Assembly (NCBI RefSeq): GCF_033239625.1
Contig: NZ_BTCK01000020.1
Span: 42,178-106,177 of the forward strand
Length of the DNA: 64,000 nt
Direction: 5' to 3'
Origin: Paenibacillus_T sp033239625
Lineage (GTDB): Bacteria; Bacillota; Bacilli; Paenibacillales; Paenibacillaceae
Under the pieces are notes generated by a model. The model was not told where the DNA came from and made no database searches. It was given only the letters and a program-made list of their open reading frames with translations. The translations under genes were made by a program, and so were the position numbers. Below, one piece after another: positions 7,520 to 14,847 of the stretch (position 1 is its first letter; the number at the start of each line of letters is the position of its first letter).

Positions 7520-8827
7520 CTACAGAACGGAAACATCATCTTCTTCGTCATCTTCGTCATCTTCGTCTTCATCATCATCTACAAGCCGAGCGAGCAGCAG
7601 GCCGTCAGTTCCTTCGTTCGTACCTGTTACAAACTCGCGCAAATAGTACGTAACATAGTCACCGTAACGGCTGTTCTCTGACTCCGTAAGGTCATGAACC
7701 CAATGAACGCCAGGCTTGATGCCGTCGAGTAAAATAACGGCTGCGGCAGCATATACGCCGCTGGCGACTTGGACGTATGTCGCATTCGTTTTGAACTCGG
7801 CATAGGCATCCACGTTCTTCAAGTTGTTGTACATGTAACGCTCATGATCGTCATAGACAAGCAGTACGCCGACGAGGTCGGAGCCTTCGAGCTCGCCGTC
7901 ATCGGGGTGCAGCAGCTTCTGGTCATACTCCCACAACTCTTCGATATCGTCGAGATTGTCCTGGATCAGCTCGGTCGTATAATCGTTGACGCGATAGATG
8001 AAGGCGGACTCCAGCTCATAGTCTTCGGCAAGCGCAATCGTCTCTTCATGCGCCATAATGCAGCCTGAGAACGTCAGATCGCCGAGCCTCACTGTGTATT
8101 CGCGGTTATAGACATCATCGAACAGCATATAGGTCGCATCGCTGATGGAGTACACCGGATAGTTGGAGATTGCTTCTTCCAGGAAGCATTCCGGCGACCA
8201 TGTCACATAGACCGTCTTCGGTTTCACAAGCGAACGGTCTGTGTAGAACGTATCGTCCTTTTCTACAACGTAGATTGCACGGGGCTTCTGGTCAGGATTT
8301 TCTTTCATCATTTTCACAGCCATCCACTGCACAACGCCAGGGTTCATGCCCGAACAAACAATGGCTTTCACCTGCTTGAACGTGTGCTCGACCTTCTCGA
8401 AACGGTCAATCCGTTCTAACAAGCTGGTAGCTTCTGCTTCTGGCATGTCATCCACTTCCGTATCTTCGAGCGCCGTGTTCACGTAGGCGATGCCAAGCTC
8501 ATCGCAGCAAGCGATCATGCTGCGCGTATCGGCCCATGACAGGTCGATGACGAGCTGAGTTTTGGTGCGCATGCAGTGCTGTTTGAGCGATTCGGCATGC
8601 GTTAGGTCAAGCTGATGAAGCTTGAGACGGGAAGAGAGTTCCGGCGCAAATTCGCGGTAGTAGCTGCGCGGTTTTTGTTCGCGATCGATTCCGTGAATTT
8701 TGGCATTGTTGAGGTAATGGTGAAGCGGGGATTGCTCGTCCGATAAGGAACGCTCGAACAGCGTAAGCAGAGCCCGAGCGACGCCTCCCGAGCTTCCTAG
8801 TACCGTTATGACGAAAGGGTTGTCCAT
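7520..8827 (-). CDS. Saccharopine dehydrogenase-like / homospermidine-synthase-like oxidoreductase with acidic C-tail
   Basis: A 435-residue protein. The N-terminal Rossmann fold starts FVITVLGSSGGVARALL, with DLSWADTRSMIACCDELGI as the second nucleotide-binding segment. CSGMNPGVVQWMAVKMM resembles the NPG motif of saccharopine dehydrogenase/homospermidine synthase enzymes. The C-terminus is a run of about 15 Asp/Glu residues (bases 7530-7575, GAT/GAA-type triplet repeats). An ATG lies 15 codons upstream, but ATG 8827 has AAGGAGG directly before it and is chosen. The reaction is unknown; polyamine or lysine metabolism are possible by family only. It is divergent from the multicopper oxidase gene. 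Confidence 0.65.
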   Translation of the reverse strand: MDNPFVITVLGSSGGVARALLTLFERSLSDEQSPLHHYLNNAKIHGIDREQKPRSYYREFAPELSSRLKLHQLDLTHAESLKQHCMRTKTQLVIDLSWADTRSMIACCDELGIAYVNTALEDTEVDDMPEAEATSLLERIDRFEKVEHTFKQVKAIVCSGMNPGVVQWMAVKMMKENPDQKPRAIYVVEKDDTFYTDRSLVKPKTVYVTWSPECFLEEAISNYPVYSISDATYMLFDDVYNREYTVRLGDLTFSGCIMAHEETIALAEDYELESAFIYRVNDYTTELIQDNLDDIEELWEYDQKLLHPDDGELEGSDLVGVLLVYDDHERYMYNNLKNVDAYAEFKTNATYVQVASGVYAAAAVILLDGIKPGVHWVHDLTESENSRYGDYVTYYLREFVTGTNEGTDGLLLARLVDDDEDEDDEDDEEDDVSVL

Positions 8828-9007
8828 CCTTTCGCCTCCTTCCAATTCGAATTTGTACATCCTATTCCGCAAACTATCAAAACGACTGATGCAAGAGCGG
8901 ACATGCAGGACAGATTCGCATCGTTATTGGAAAGTTTTACTTTACGGCAGCAATATTGTCAGGTATAAATCAAGGTAGAGAGCATATGTTTCACGTTGAT
9001 GGTATCA

Positions 9008-9068
9008 CCTCGAAGAGGTTGTTCCCTAAAGTGCGAGGCTGAAAGCCGAAGCCGAACTTTGCGAACAA
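9008..9068 (+). ncRNA. Candidate structured leader RNA upstream of the multicopper oxidase
   Basis: CCTC-GAA-GAGG (9008-9018) is a small hairpin. It abuts a three-tier nested stem: TTGTTC (9019-9024) with GAACAA (9063-9068), AAAGT (9028-9032) with ACTTT (9056-9060), and an apical GGCT-GAA-AGCC (9037-9047). It lies 41-100 bases before the multicopper oxidase start. It matches no riboswitch I know. It could equally be read from the minus strand, about 180 bases upstream of the divergent gene. Confidence 0.4.
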
Positions 9069-9108
9069 GGACTTAAAGAGCTGATTTCAGAAACGGGGGA
9101 ATGCTCCG

Positions 9109-9993
9109 ATGATCGTTGCGCCAGATTTGCCGATTCTGCCTTGTCGGATCGACGGTGGCATTAAGCTGTTTGAGCTGAAGGCTGAGCCGGTCGCTCAAGA
9201 GCTGCTGCCGGGCATTTGGATGGAAGGCTGGGGCTATAACGGCTCCATTCCGGGTCCGCTGATCGTGGTCCGAACGGGTGATGACGTTATTATTCGTGTT
9301 GAAAATCGTCTTCCCGTGCCAACCTCTGTTCATTGGCATGGTCTAGATGTGCCGAACACAATGGATGGCGTTCCGGGCATAGAACCGACGCCGCTCATTC
9401 AGCCGGGTCAGCGTTACGATTACCGCTTCCAGATTCGAAACCGGCCGGGCACGCATATGTATCATTCGCATGTCGATGTCGTTCGGCAGTTGTCTAGTGG
9501 ACTTGGCGGCATGCTGGTCATCATGGACCCGAATGAGAAAGGAATCGCGCACGATTACGTCTATATGCTGCAGCAGTTCCGTTTGCTTGGACTGTCCAAG
9601 GGCGAGCTGAAGCAAGGGCGCTATCGGATTGATCCGTACAGCGATGGCTTTAATTTCTTCACCATGAATGGCCGCTGTTTTCCGCATGTGCGGCCGATGA
9701 TTGCCAAGGAAGGCGACAAAGTCCGCATTCGGCTCGGCAGCATTGGAATGAATGTTCATCCGATGCATTTGCACGGTCATCAATTTCAATTGACGGCGAT
9801 GGACGGCAATAAGCTTTTCCCGGGCAGCCGTCCGCTAATGAACACGATTGGCGTAGCATCCGGGGAGACCAGAGATATTGAATTTGTTGCAGATAATCCG
9901 GGCCGTTGGCCGTTTCACTGCCATATCCCGCATCATAATGCGAACAATTTCACCTCGCAGGTCGGAGGGATGTTCACGTTCATCCACTACTAA
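9109..9993 (+). CDS. Two-domain multicopper oxidase
   Basis: A 294-residue protein with two cupredoxin domains, each contributing copper-binding motifs. HWHG (in SVHWHGLDVPNTMDGVPG) and YHSHVD lie in domain 1. HPMHLHGHQF and FHCHIPHH lie in domain 2; the His-Cys-His supplies the type 1/type 3 copper ligands. The length is that of two-domain (small laccase-like) enzymes, not the roughly 500-residue three-domain laccases. No signal peptide or Tat motif is visible, so it is probably cytoplasmic. Family activity is oxidation of phenols or metals with reduction of O2 to water. It precedes the HD-GYP gene by 30 bases, likely one transcript. Confidence 0.88.
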   Translation: MIVAPDLPILPCRIDGGIKLFELKAEPVAQELLPGIWMEGWGYNGSIPGPLIVVRTGDDVIIRVENRLPVPTSVHWHGLDVPNTMDGVPGIEPTPLIQPGQRYDYRFQIRNRPGTHMYHSHVDVVRQLSSGLGGMLVIMDPNEKGIAHDYVYMLQQFRLLGLSKGELKQGRYRIDPYSDGFNFFTMNGRCFPHVRPMIAKEGDKVRIRLGSIGMNVHPMHLHGHQFQLTAMDGNKLFPGSRPLMNTIGVASGETRDIEFVADNPGRWPFHCHIPHHNANNFTSQVGGMFTFIHY

Positions 9994-10023
9994 ACGATCC
10001 CACTTGAATGGAGGTACCGGCTT

Positions 10024-11478
10024 TTGCGGAGCAAAGCAGTAATTCGCAACACGCTTCTGATCGTTATGCTGTTGCCGCTGATTGGCTATGGATTGCTACA
10101 CCGCTTTAGTTCAATGGATCCTACCTTCAAAACGCCGACTGGACATTTCTATGTAGTCAGCACGGTTGCGGCGATAGCTTTTATTTTGGCCTTGGCAGTT
10201 GGAGTCGCCGGTATTCGGATGCGCAATGTGAAGGTGACCTTCGTATCGCTTGCTTTTGTATCGCTTGCCGAAGTGTTTACGCTGCACGGGTTGTCCACTC
10301 CTGGGTTTCTGCTGCATGCATCGAGCTTGCCGACTGCCGCTGCACAGCTCAGTCTTAGCCTTGCTGTGTTCTGGTTGTGGCTTTCCTCGATGTCCAGTGA
10401 CCGATTGATCGTTCGGATGCTGGCTCGCCACAATGTCATGCTGCTGCCGATGTGGACGCTAATTCTATTCATTGTATGTTCGCTGTTGTTCATGAACACG
10501 CATTGGGTACATAGCGAACTGATCAAGAATGGTTGGTTCAAAGGTGCGCAATCGGTCGTCGAGATCGGATTGATTGGATGGACAGCGCGCCGGTACTGGC
10601 AATCGTATCTGGCATGGGGCTCGCCGCTCCATTTTATGCTGGTGCAGAGCTGTGGATTGTTAATCGTCTCGCAGTTCATTATGGTGACCGGTACGATATG
10701 GCATGTCAGCTGGTGGGAGTACCATGTAACGCTGCTTCTCTCTGTCGTGTTCATGATCATCGGCGTCATGCGTCAGTACTGGGCGCAGGATGCAGGTGGT
10801 TCTTCGCTGCTGGGGCTGTTCCGCGCGAATCCGCGCGAATGGATTGAAACCTGCTTATCTCCGAACGTTCGCGCACTGATCGTAACGACCGAGCGGCGGG
10901 ACGCCTACACAGCGGGGCACAATTATCGTGTCGCTCTGTATGCGCTTCGTCTAGGAGAGCGGATGGAATTAAATTCAGAGCAGCTCCGAGCGATTGCGCT
11001 CGGCGGTATCGTGCATGACGTTGGCAAGCTGAAGGTGCCGGATTCCATTCTGAATAAGCCGGGCAAATTAACCCCTTTCGAACGGGATATCATTGAGCGT
11101 CATCCGCTAGCGGGTTACGACGTCTGCAAGCGGCTTGGATTTATGAAGGAAGAGCTGGCCATTATTCGCAATCATCATGAAAAATGGGACGGTACAGGCT
11201 ACCCTGACCGTTTGAAGCACGAACAAATCCCGCTGCTGGCACGAGTTACGGCGGTCGCTGACGTATACGACGCCTTGACGTCGTCGCGTTCTTATCGGCA
11301 GGCGATGTCTCACGAGGCGGCGCTGGCGATTATTGCATCGGAGCGGGGCGTTCACTTCGATCCGATGTGCGTGGATGCTTGGCTCAAACTGGCGGAAGAG
11401 GATCAGCTTTTTTTCGAACAGATGTCAGGGACAGACCGGGAGCAGCAGCAAGTGCAGCTCATTAGTTCCAGCACCTGA
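10024..11478 (+). CDS. Membrane-anchored HD-GYP domain protein
   Basis: A 484-residue protein with a TTG start at 10024 (GGAGG nine bases upstream). Residues about 8-250 contain seven hydrophobic segments forming an integral membrane sensor region I do not recognise. Residues about 285-455 are an HD-GYP domain. The metal-binding HD is in HDVGKLKVPDSILNKPGKL (331-332), and HHEKWDGTGYP (384-394) supplies the HHE and the GYP signature. The intact motifs predict cyclic-di-GMP phosphodiesterase activity at the membrane. It sits 30 bases after the copper oxidase, and another c-di-GMP enzyme (EAL) lies 1.2 kb downstream. Confidence 0.9.
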   Translation: MRSKAVIRNTLLIVMLLPLIGYGLLHRFSSMDPTFKTPTGHFYVVSTVAAIAFILALAVGVAGIRMRNVKVTFVSLAFVSLAEVFTLHGLSTPGFLLHASSLPTAAAQLSLSLAVFWLWLSSMSSDRLIVRMLARHNVMLLPMWTLILFIVCSLLFMNTHWVHSELIKNGWFKGAQSVVEIGLIGWTARRYWQSYLAWGSPLHFMLVQSCGLLIVSQFIMVTGTIWHVSWWEYHVTLLLSVVFMIIGVMRQYWAQDAGGSSLLGLFRANPREWIETCLSPNVRALIVTTERRDAYTAGHNYRVALYALRLGERMELNSEQLRAIALGGIVHDVGKLKVPDSILNKPGKLTPFERDIIERHPLAGYDVCKRLGFMKEELAIIRNHHEKWDGTGYPDRLKHEQIPLLARVTAVADVYDALTSSRSYRQAMSHEAALAIIASERGVHFDPMCVDAWLKLAEEDQLFFEQMSGTDREQQQVQLISSST

Positions 11479-11594
11479 AGGAATCGGAGATACATCCACA
11501 ATATGCATGCTTAAGAAGCGCAACTAAACTCGAATTATGTCGTCTATTAGAATAGAACGTATATTCATAGACTTCATAGAAAACGAGGTAGCGC

Positions 11595-12536
11595 ATGATG
11601 AGCAAAAGAATATGGGCCGCCCTCATCGGGGTGGCTCTTGTTATTGGCGGTTCGTATGTTGTGCTGACTAGTAAAGACTCAGCTGCAGATGATAGCCTTC
11701 AATCGGAACAATCTGGATCGGTGGCAGCGCCAGACAATAGTACGGAATCAGGATCAGCGGATAAACCGACTGCGGGTGAGCAGCAAGAGGCGGACAAGCC
11801 ATCGCAGCCGAATGAATCGACAGCATCGGGCGATAGCAAAGGCGAGGGGAAGACGGACAGCAACCCAGCAGGCGGGGGGACATCAGGTTCGACAGGCAGT
11901 GGACAAGCTTCCGGCAGTAAAGGAAATAACGGTTCTAGCGACGTAGTGACCGTATCGGATCCGAATGCCGTTAGTGTGCTTGTGAACAAAACGCATCGTC
12001 TTCCTGCCGGTTATGAGCCGGACGATCTTGTTTATCCGGACGTAGCGTTTATATTCAGCGGATTGTCGGATAAGCGTAAAATGCGCCGCGAGGCCGCGGA
12101 TGCCCTGAAGGAATTGTTCGACGCCGCTAAGAAGGATGGCATTGAGCTCGCTGGCGTATCGGGTTATCGCTCGGAATCCCGCCAACGCACGTTGTTCGAC
12201 AACTATGTGGAACGCGACGGTCTCGAAGCGGCTTCGCGCTACAGCGCCAAACCAGGCTTCAGCGAGCATCAGACCGGTCTTGCAATGGACGTTTCCGGCA
12301 AAGACGGCAAGTGTGCGGCAGAGGACTGCTTCGCGGGTACGGACGAAGCGAATTGGCTGGCCGATCATGCCTATGAGTATGGCTTTATTATTCGATATCC
12401 GCAGGACAAGGAAGATATAACAGGCTACAAATACGAGGCTTGGCATTTGCGTTACGTTGGTGATGACCTTGCTGAGGTTATCCATTCAGGAGCGCTGACG
12501 TTGGAAGAATATACCGCGGACCATGGATCAAAATAG
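11595..12536 (+). CDS. D-alanyl-D-alanine carboxypeptidase, VanY/LdcB type (M15B)
   Basis: A 313-residue exported protein. Residues 1-30 are an uncleaved or signal-anchor helix (IWAALIGVALVIGGSYVVL). About 31-125 form a low-complexity Ser/Gly/Asp/Lys linker suited to spanning the wall. The catalytic M15B domain follows, with SGYRSESRQ, SEHQTGLAMD (zinc His and Asp) and EAWHLRYVG (zinc His plus catalytic Glu). It trims the terminal D-Ala of cell-wall stem peptides. Start ATG 11595 (or 11598) follows ACGAGGTAGCGC. No operon partner is apparent. Confidence 0.9.
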   Translation: MMSKRIWAALIGVALVIGGSYVVLTSKDSAADDSLQSEQSGSVAAPDNSTESGSADKPTAGEQQEADKPSQPNESTASGDSKGEGKTDSNPAGGGTSGSTGSGQASGSKGNNGSSDVVTVSDPNAVSVLVNKTHRLPAGYEPDDLVYPDVAFIFSGLSDKRKMRREAADALKELFDAAKKDGIELAGVSGYRSESRQRTLFDNYVERDGLEAASRYSAKPGFSEHQTGLAMDVSGKDGKCAAEDCFAGTDEANWLADHAYEYGFIIRYPQDKEDITGYKYEAWHLRYVGDDLAEVIHSGALTLEEYTADHGSK

Positions 12537-12673
12537 GTACTTTCGAAACTGGGATTCGACAAAATTATCTATTAAAAAGGTAAATATATAAAATTTTTTA
12601 GGAAGAAAGTAGGAATCGGTCGATTCGTGTCGAATAGATTGTGTAGTCCCTTTTGGAGATTGGGTCATAGACA

Positions 12674-13429
12674 ATGAAAGGAACGTACACATCCATGTCT
12701 AGAGCTTTAAAGTCGTTCGATTATGATGAGCTGTTCCATCATTTCCAACCGATCGTTGAAGGACGATCAGCAGAGGTCTATGGCTATGAGGCTTTGATTC
12801 GAAGTCAATCCGGAATCGGACCTGATCGGTTGTTCCAGACGGCAAGACGGCGCGGAGAACTGTTCAAACTGGACACGGTCTCATTCGAGACGGCGATCGA
12901 ATCCTTTTTCGGCAAGGAGCGAGCCGCAGATGACGAATCGCTTCTATTCCTCAATCTTCTTCCATCGACTATTGGCAACCCGTTGTTTTCAACCTTTATC
13001 GCAGGTCTGGAGGTGAATTACGTACGGTATTTCCGTCGAATTGTCGTTGAGCTGAACGAATCGACGGAGGAAGCGCATCTGTGGAACACGCCGACGTTCG
13101 AGCAGGGCACAAGTCTGCTTCGAACGAGCGGCTTCCGTATTGCATTAGACGACACGGGCGAAGGTGCGTCGTCGCTGCGCAAGCTCGTCGAGCTGAAGCC
13201 CGATGTTGTCAAGCTGGACCGCTACTTTGCAAGCGGCTTGTCCGCTTCGAATCAGAAGCAGCGTATCGTGAACCTGATGGCTGAGCTGTGCAGGAATGAC
13301 GCGCTTCTGATTCTAGAAGGTGTGGAGACGGAGCAGGATTGGCAAATCGCCAAGCATCTCGGCGTAACGCTCGGCCAAGGCTACTGGCTCGGCCGCCCAG
13401 CCCTGCTCCCGTTCCAGCAGCAAGCCTAA
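12674..13429 (+). CDS. EAL domain cyclic-di-GMP phosphodiesterase
   Basis: A 251-residue stand-alone EAL domain. The catalytic set is complete: YEALIR, FLNLLP (Asn), VVELNE (Glu), LDDTGEGASSL (Asp-Asp), VVKLDR (Lys), LEGVET (Glu) and GQGYWLG (Gln). The usual DDFG is DDTG here, which keeps both aspartates. It is therefore predicted to be active in hydrolysing c-di-GMP to pGpG. No sensor domain is fused. ATG 12674 and ATG 12695 are both possible; the SD-like GGAGA is 14 bases before the first, so the start is uncertain by seven codons. It ends at a strong terminator. Confidence 0.88.
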   Translation: MKGTYTSMSRALKSFDYDELFHHFQPIVEGRSAEVYGYEALIRSQSGIGPDRLFQTARRRGELFKLDTVSFETAIESFFGKERAADDESLLFLNLLPSTIGNPLFSTFIAGLEVNYVRYFRRIVVELNESTEEAHLWNTPTFEQGTSLLRTSGFRIALDDTGEGASSLRKLVELKPDVVKLDRYFASGLSASNQKQRIVNLMAELCRNDALLILEGVETEQDWQIAKHLGVTLGQGYWLGRPALLPFQQQA

Positions 13430-13444
13430 CCCGCATAAGGAAGA

Positions 13445-13482
13445 CAACTGGTTGAGTTATCGCTCAACCAGTTGTTTTTTTT
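13445..13482 (+). terminator. Terminator after EAL gene
   Basis: Perfect 12-bp stem CAACTGGTTGAG / CTCAACCAGTTG (13445-13456, 13463-13474) with a six-base loop and eight T. Confidence 0.92.
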
Positions 13483-13579
13483 GTATGGGATGCAGTTCGC
13501 TCACCCGCCGAACGTGCTCCGCGCCTTACGGTTGCCACAGCGCCTATTTCACTCACAACGCCCTCCATGAACACGTAAA

Positions 13580-13653
13580 GGTTGCAAAAGAGCATATTGC
13601 TCCCCAATCAGCCGTTCGCGCCAATTTCGAGCGAAATAAGCTCGATTGCAACC
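13580..13653. repeat. Branched inverted-repeat element in gene-free interval
   Basis: The gene-free interval 13483-14071 contains this element. The outer arms GGTTGCAA (13580-13587) and TTGCAACC (13646-13653) enclose two hairpins, GAGCA-TAT-TGCTC (13590-13602) and TCGAGC/GCTCGA (13627-13645, 7-base loop), so it folds into a junction on either strand. Just downstream, GCCCA recurs three times at roughly 20-base spacing (about 13673-13715). No open frame with a start signal is present here. It looks like an intergenic repeat or structured RNA; copies elsewhere cannot be checked. Confidence 0.45.
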
Positions 13654-13850
13654 CTTACTCCTCCAAAGTATGCCCAACTCCCCAATTAAGTGCCCAACAA
13701 CCGTTAGTGCCCAGCCAGTAACTTTTCTCTTAGGTTTGCTCCATCCTTGTCATTCCGCGAGCGGATCTAAGACGCGAGCGACCATATTCCCTAAAATAAT
13801 GTAGAGTGCCGCATAGCCTCAGCGGAGAGGGCTGCATCGTTCTGGAGAAG

Positions 13851-13956
13851 CGGAGCATATGCTTCCGATGTAGCTTTCCTCCGGAAAGCTTTTAGTTCGC
13901 CTTTGTGTCCGGATTGTTTCCATTACAGATCTACTCTAATCAGAACAATCTGGACA
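13851..13956. repeat. Three-hairpin intergenic element
   Basis: Three consecutive inverted repeats occur here. CGGAGCATATGCTTCCG (13851-13867) is a near-perfect palindrome. AGCTTTCC/GGAAAGCT (13872-13890) has a 3-base loop. A 13-bp stem TGTCCGGATTGTT/AACAATCTGGACA (13906-13918, 13944-13956, one G-T) has a 25-base loop. It lies between convergent genes, with no terminator-like T run. It resembles a mobile repeat or stable RNA rather than a terminator. Confidence 0.45.
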
Positions 13957-14071
13957 TAACAGCGATCGGAGGAATGATGCCGCACTCGGAGCGGTTGAAT
14001 AATCATCTCTATCTACGCATAACATTTTGCTTCTAATTACTAATTCATTGTTTCTTTCCCAGAGCTCCGGG

Positions 14072-14722
14072 CTACATCAGCGCAATAGCCAGCAATTCAA
14101 ACAGCACCAGCGGCAATACTGCATTATACGGCACGAAACCGCGCGGATCGAACCATGCACATTGCAAATACAAGCAGCTCTCATCCACATGGACAATCAT
14201 GCCCGAAAATTTGTGCCCATCGACCGTCTCCACCGTTACATGGCGGTGCATGTAGTTGCCGCAGAGCGGATGGATCTTGCTGCGGATGTCGAGCACATGC
14301 TTCACATGGGCAGCATCAGCCTTGTAAATTACTTTCTGCTCATGAATCGCCACTTGATTATGCTGCTTCTCATGTTTGTCATGTTTATCATACTTGTCGT
14401 ACTTTTCATACTGCTCATGCTTCTCATGCTTGCCGTAGTTGTCATGCGTGTCATATGCATCATAATGCCCATATTGACCGTGATGGCCATAATGCCCGTG
14501 CTTACCATGTTGGTCATAATGCCCGTATTGTCCACCACCATACTGCTCATAGTGATGATGATGTTGTTGATGATGGTGATGGTCGTGTTTCTCATGTTTA
14601 TCGTATTTATCATGCTGCTTTTCATGCTTCTCGTGCTGTTTCTCATGCTTCTCGTGCTGTTTCTCAAGTTTCTCGATCTTCTCGACCTTTTCAATCTTCT
14701 GAAGTTTCTCCAGTTTTTCCAA
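14072..14722 (-). CDS. His/Lys/Asp/Tyr-rich repetitive protein with C-terminal LSM/coat-like domain
   Basis: About 216 residues. I choose TTG 14722, which has GGAGGGG six bases upstream (bases 14729-14735 on the plus strand). The in-frame ATG at 14827 has no SD. The first part is a Lys/Glu coiled-coil-like repeat (EKLEKLQKIEKVEKIEKLEK), followed by HEK/QHEK repeats, a His-rich block and YGHYD-type repeats. The last 90 residues are normal sequence: MHRHVTVETVDGHKFSGMIV, then LYLQC, ending FVPYNAVLPLVLFELLAIAL. That segment resembles small Paenibacillus/Bacillus spore-surface proteins with a VDG-x-x-x-G-x-V-x-x-VD pattern. The His-rich part could bind metal. Function unknown; a spore coat or metal-storage role is only a guess. 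Confidence 0.6.
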   Translation of the reverse strand: MEKLEKLQKIEKVEKIEKLEKQHEKHEKQHEKHEKQHDKYDKHEKHDHHHHQQHHHHYEQYGGGQYGHYDQHGKHGHYGHHGQYGHYDAYDTHDNYGKHEKHEQYEKYDKYDKHDKHEKQHNQVAIHEQKVIYKADAAHVKHVLDIRSKIHPLCGNYMHRHVTVETVDGHKFSGMIVHVDESCLYLQCAWFDPRGFVPYNAVLPLVLFELLAIALM

Positions 14723-14847
14723 GGCAAACCCCTCCGGTGCAATAGGCTGGTGCTCTATGCTATGCAGGCGAATGCCTGGCGGTGATTCGAAAGCGCCAAT
14801 CGTGTACAATGTACTAAGGTAGACCATTGCAGGAACGAGGCGATAGG

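Noticed and set aside
13452..13721. An 89-residue plus-strand frame after the EAL gene
   Set aside because: Begins inside the terminator hairpin, has no SD and runs through the branched repeat element.
14027..14785. Long plus-strand reading frame of Leu/Met/Val repeats opposite the His-rich gene
   Set aside because: It is the complement of the CAT/AAG-type repeats of the minus-strand gene, has no SD, and its repetitive hydrophobic sequence reflects that composition. The minus frame has an SD and a normal conserved-looking C-terminus.
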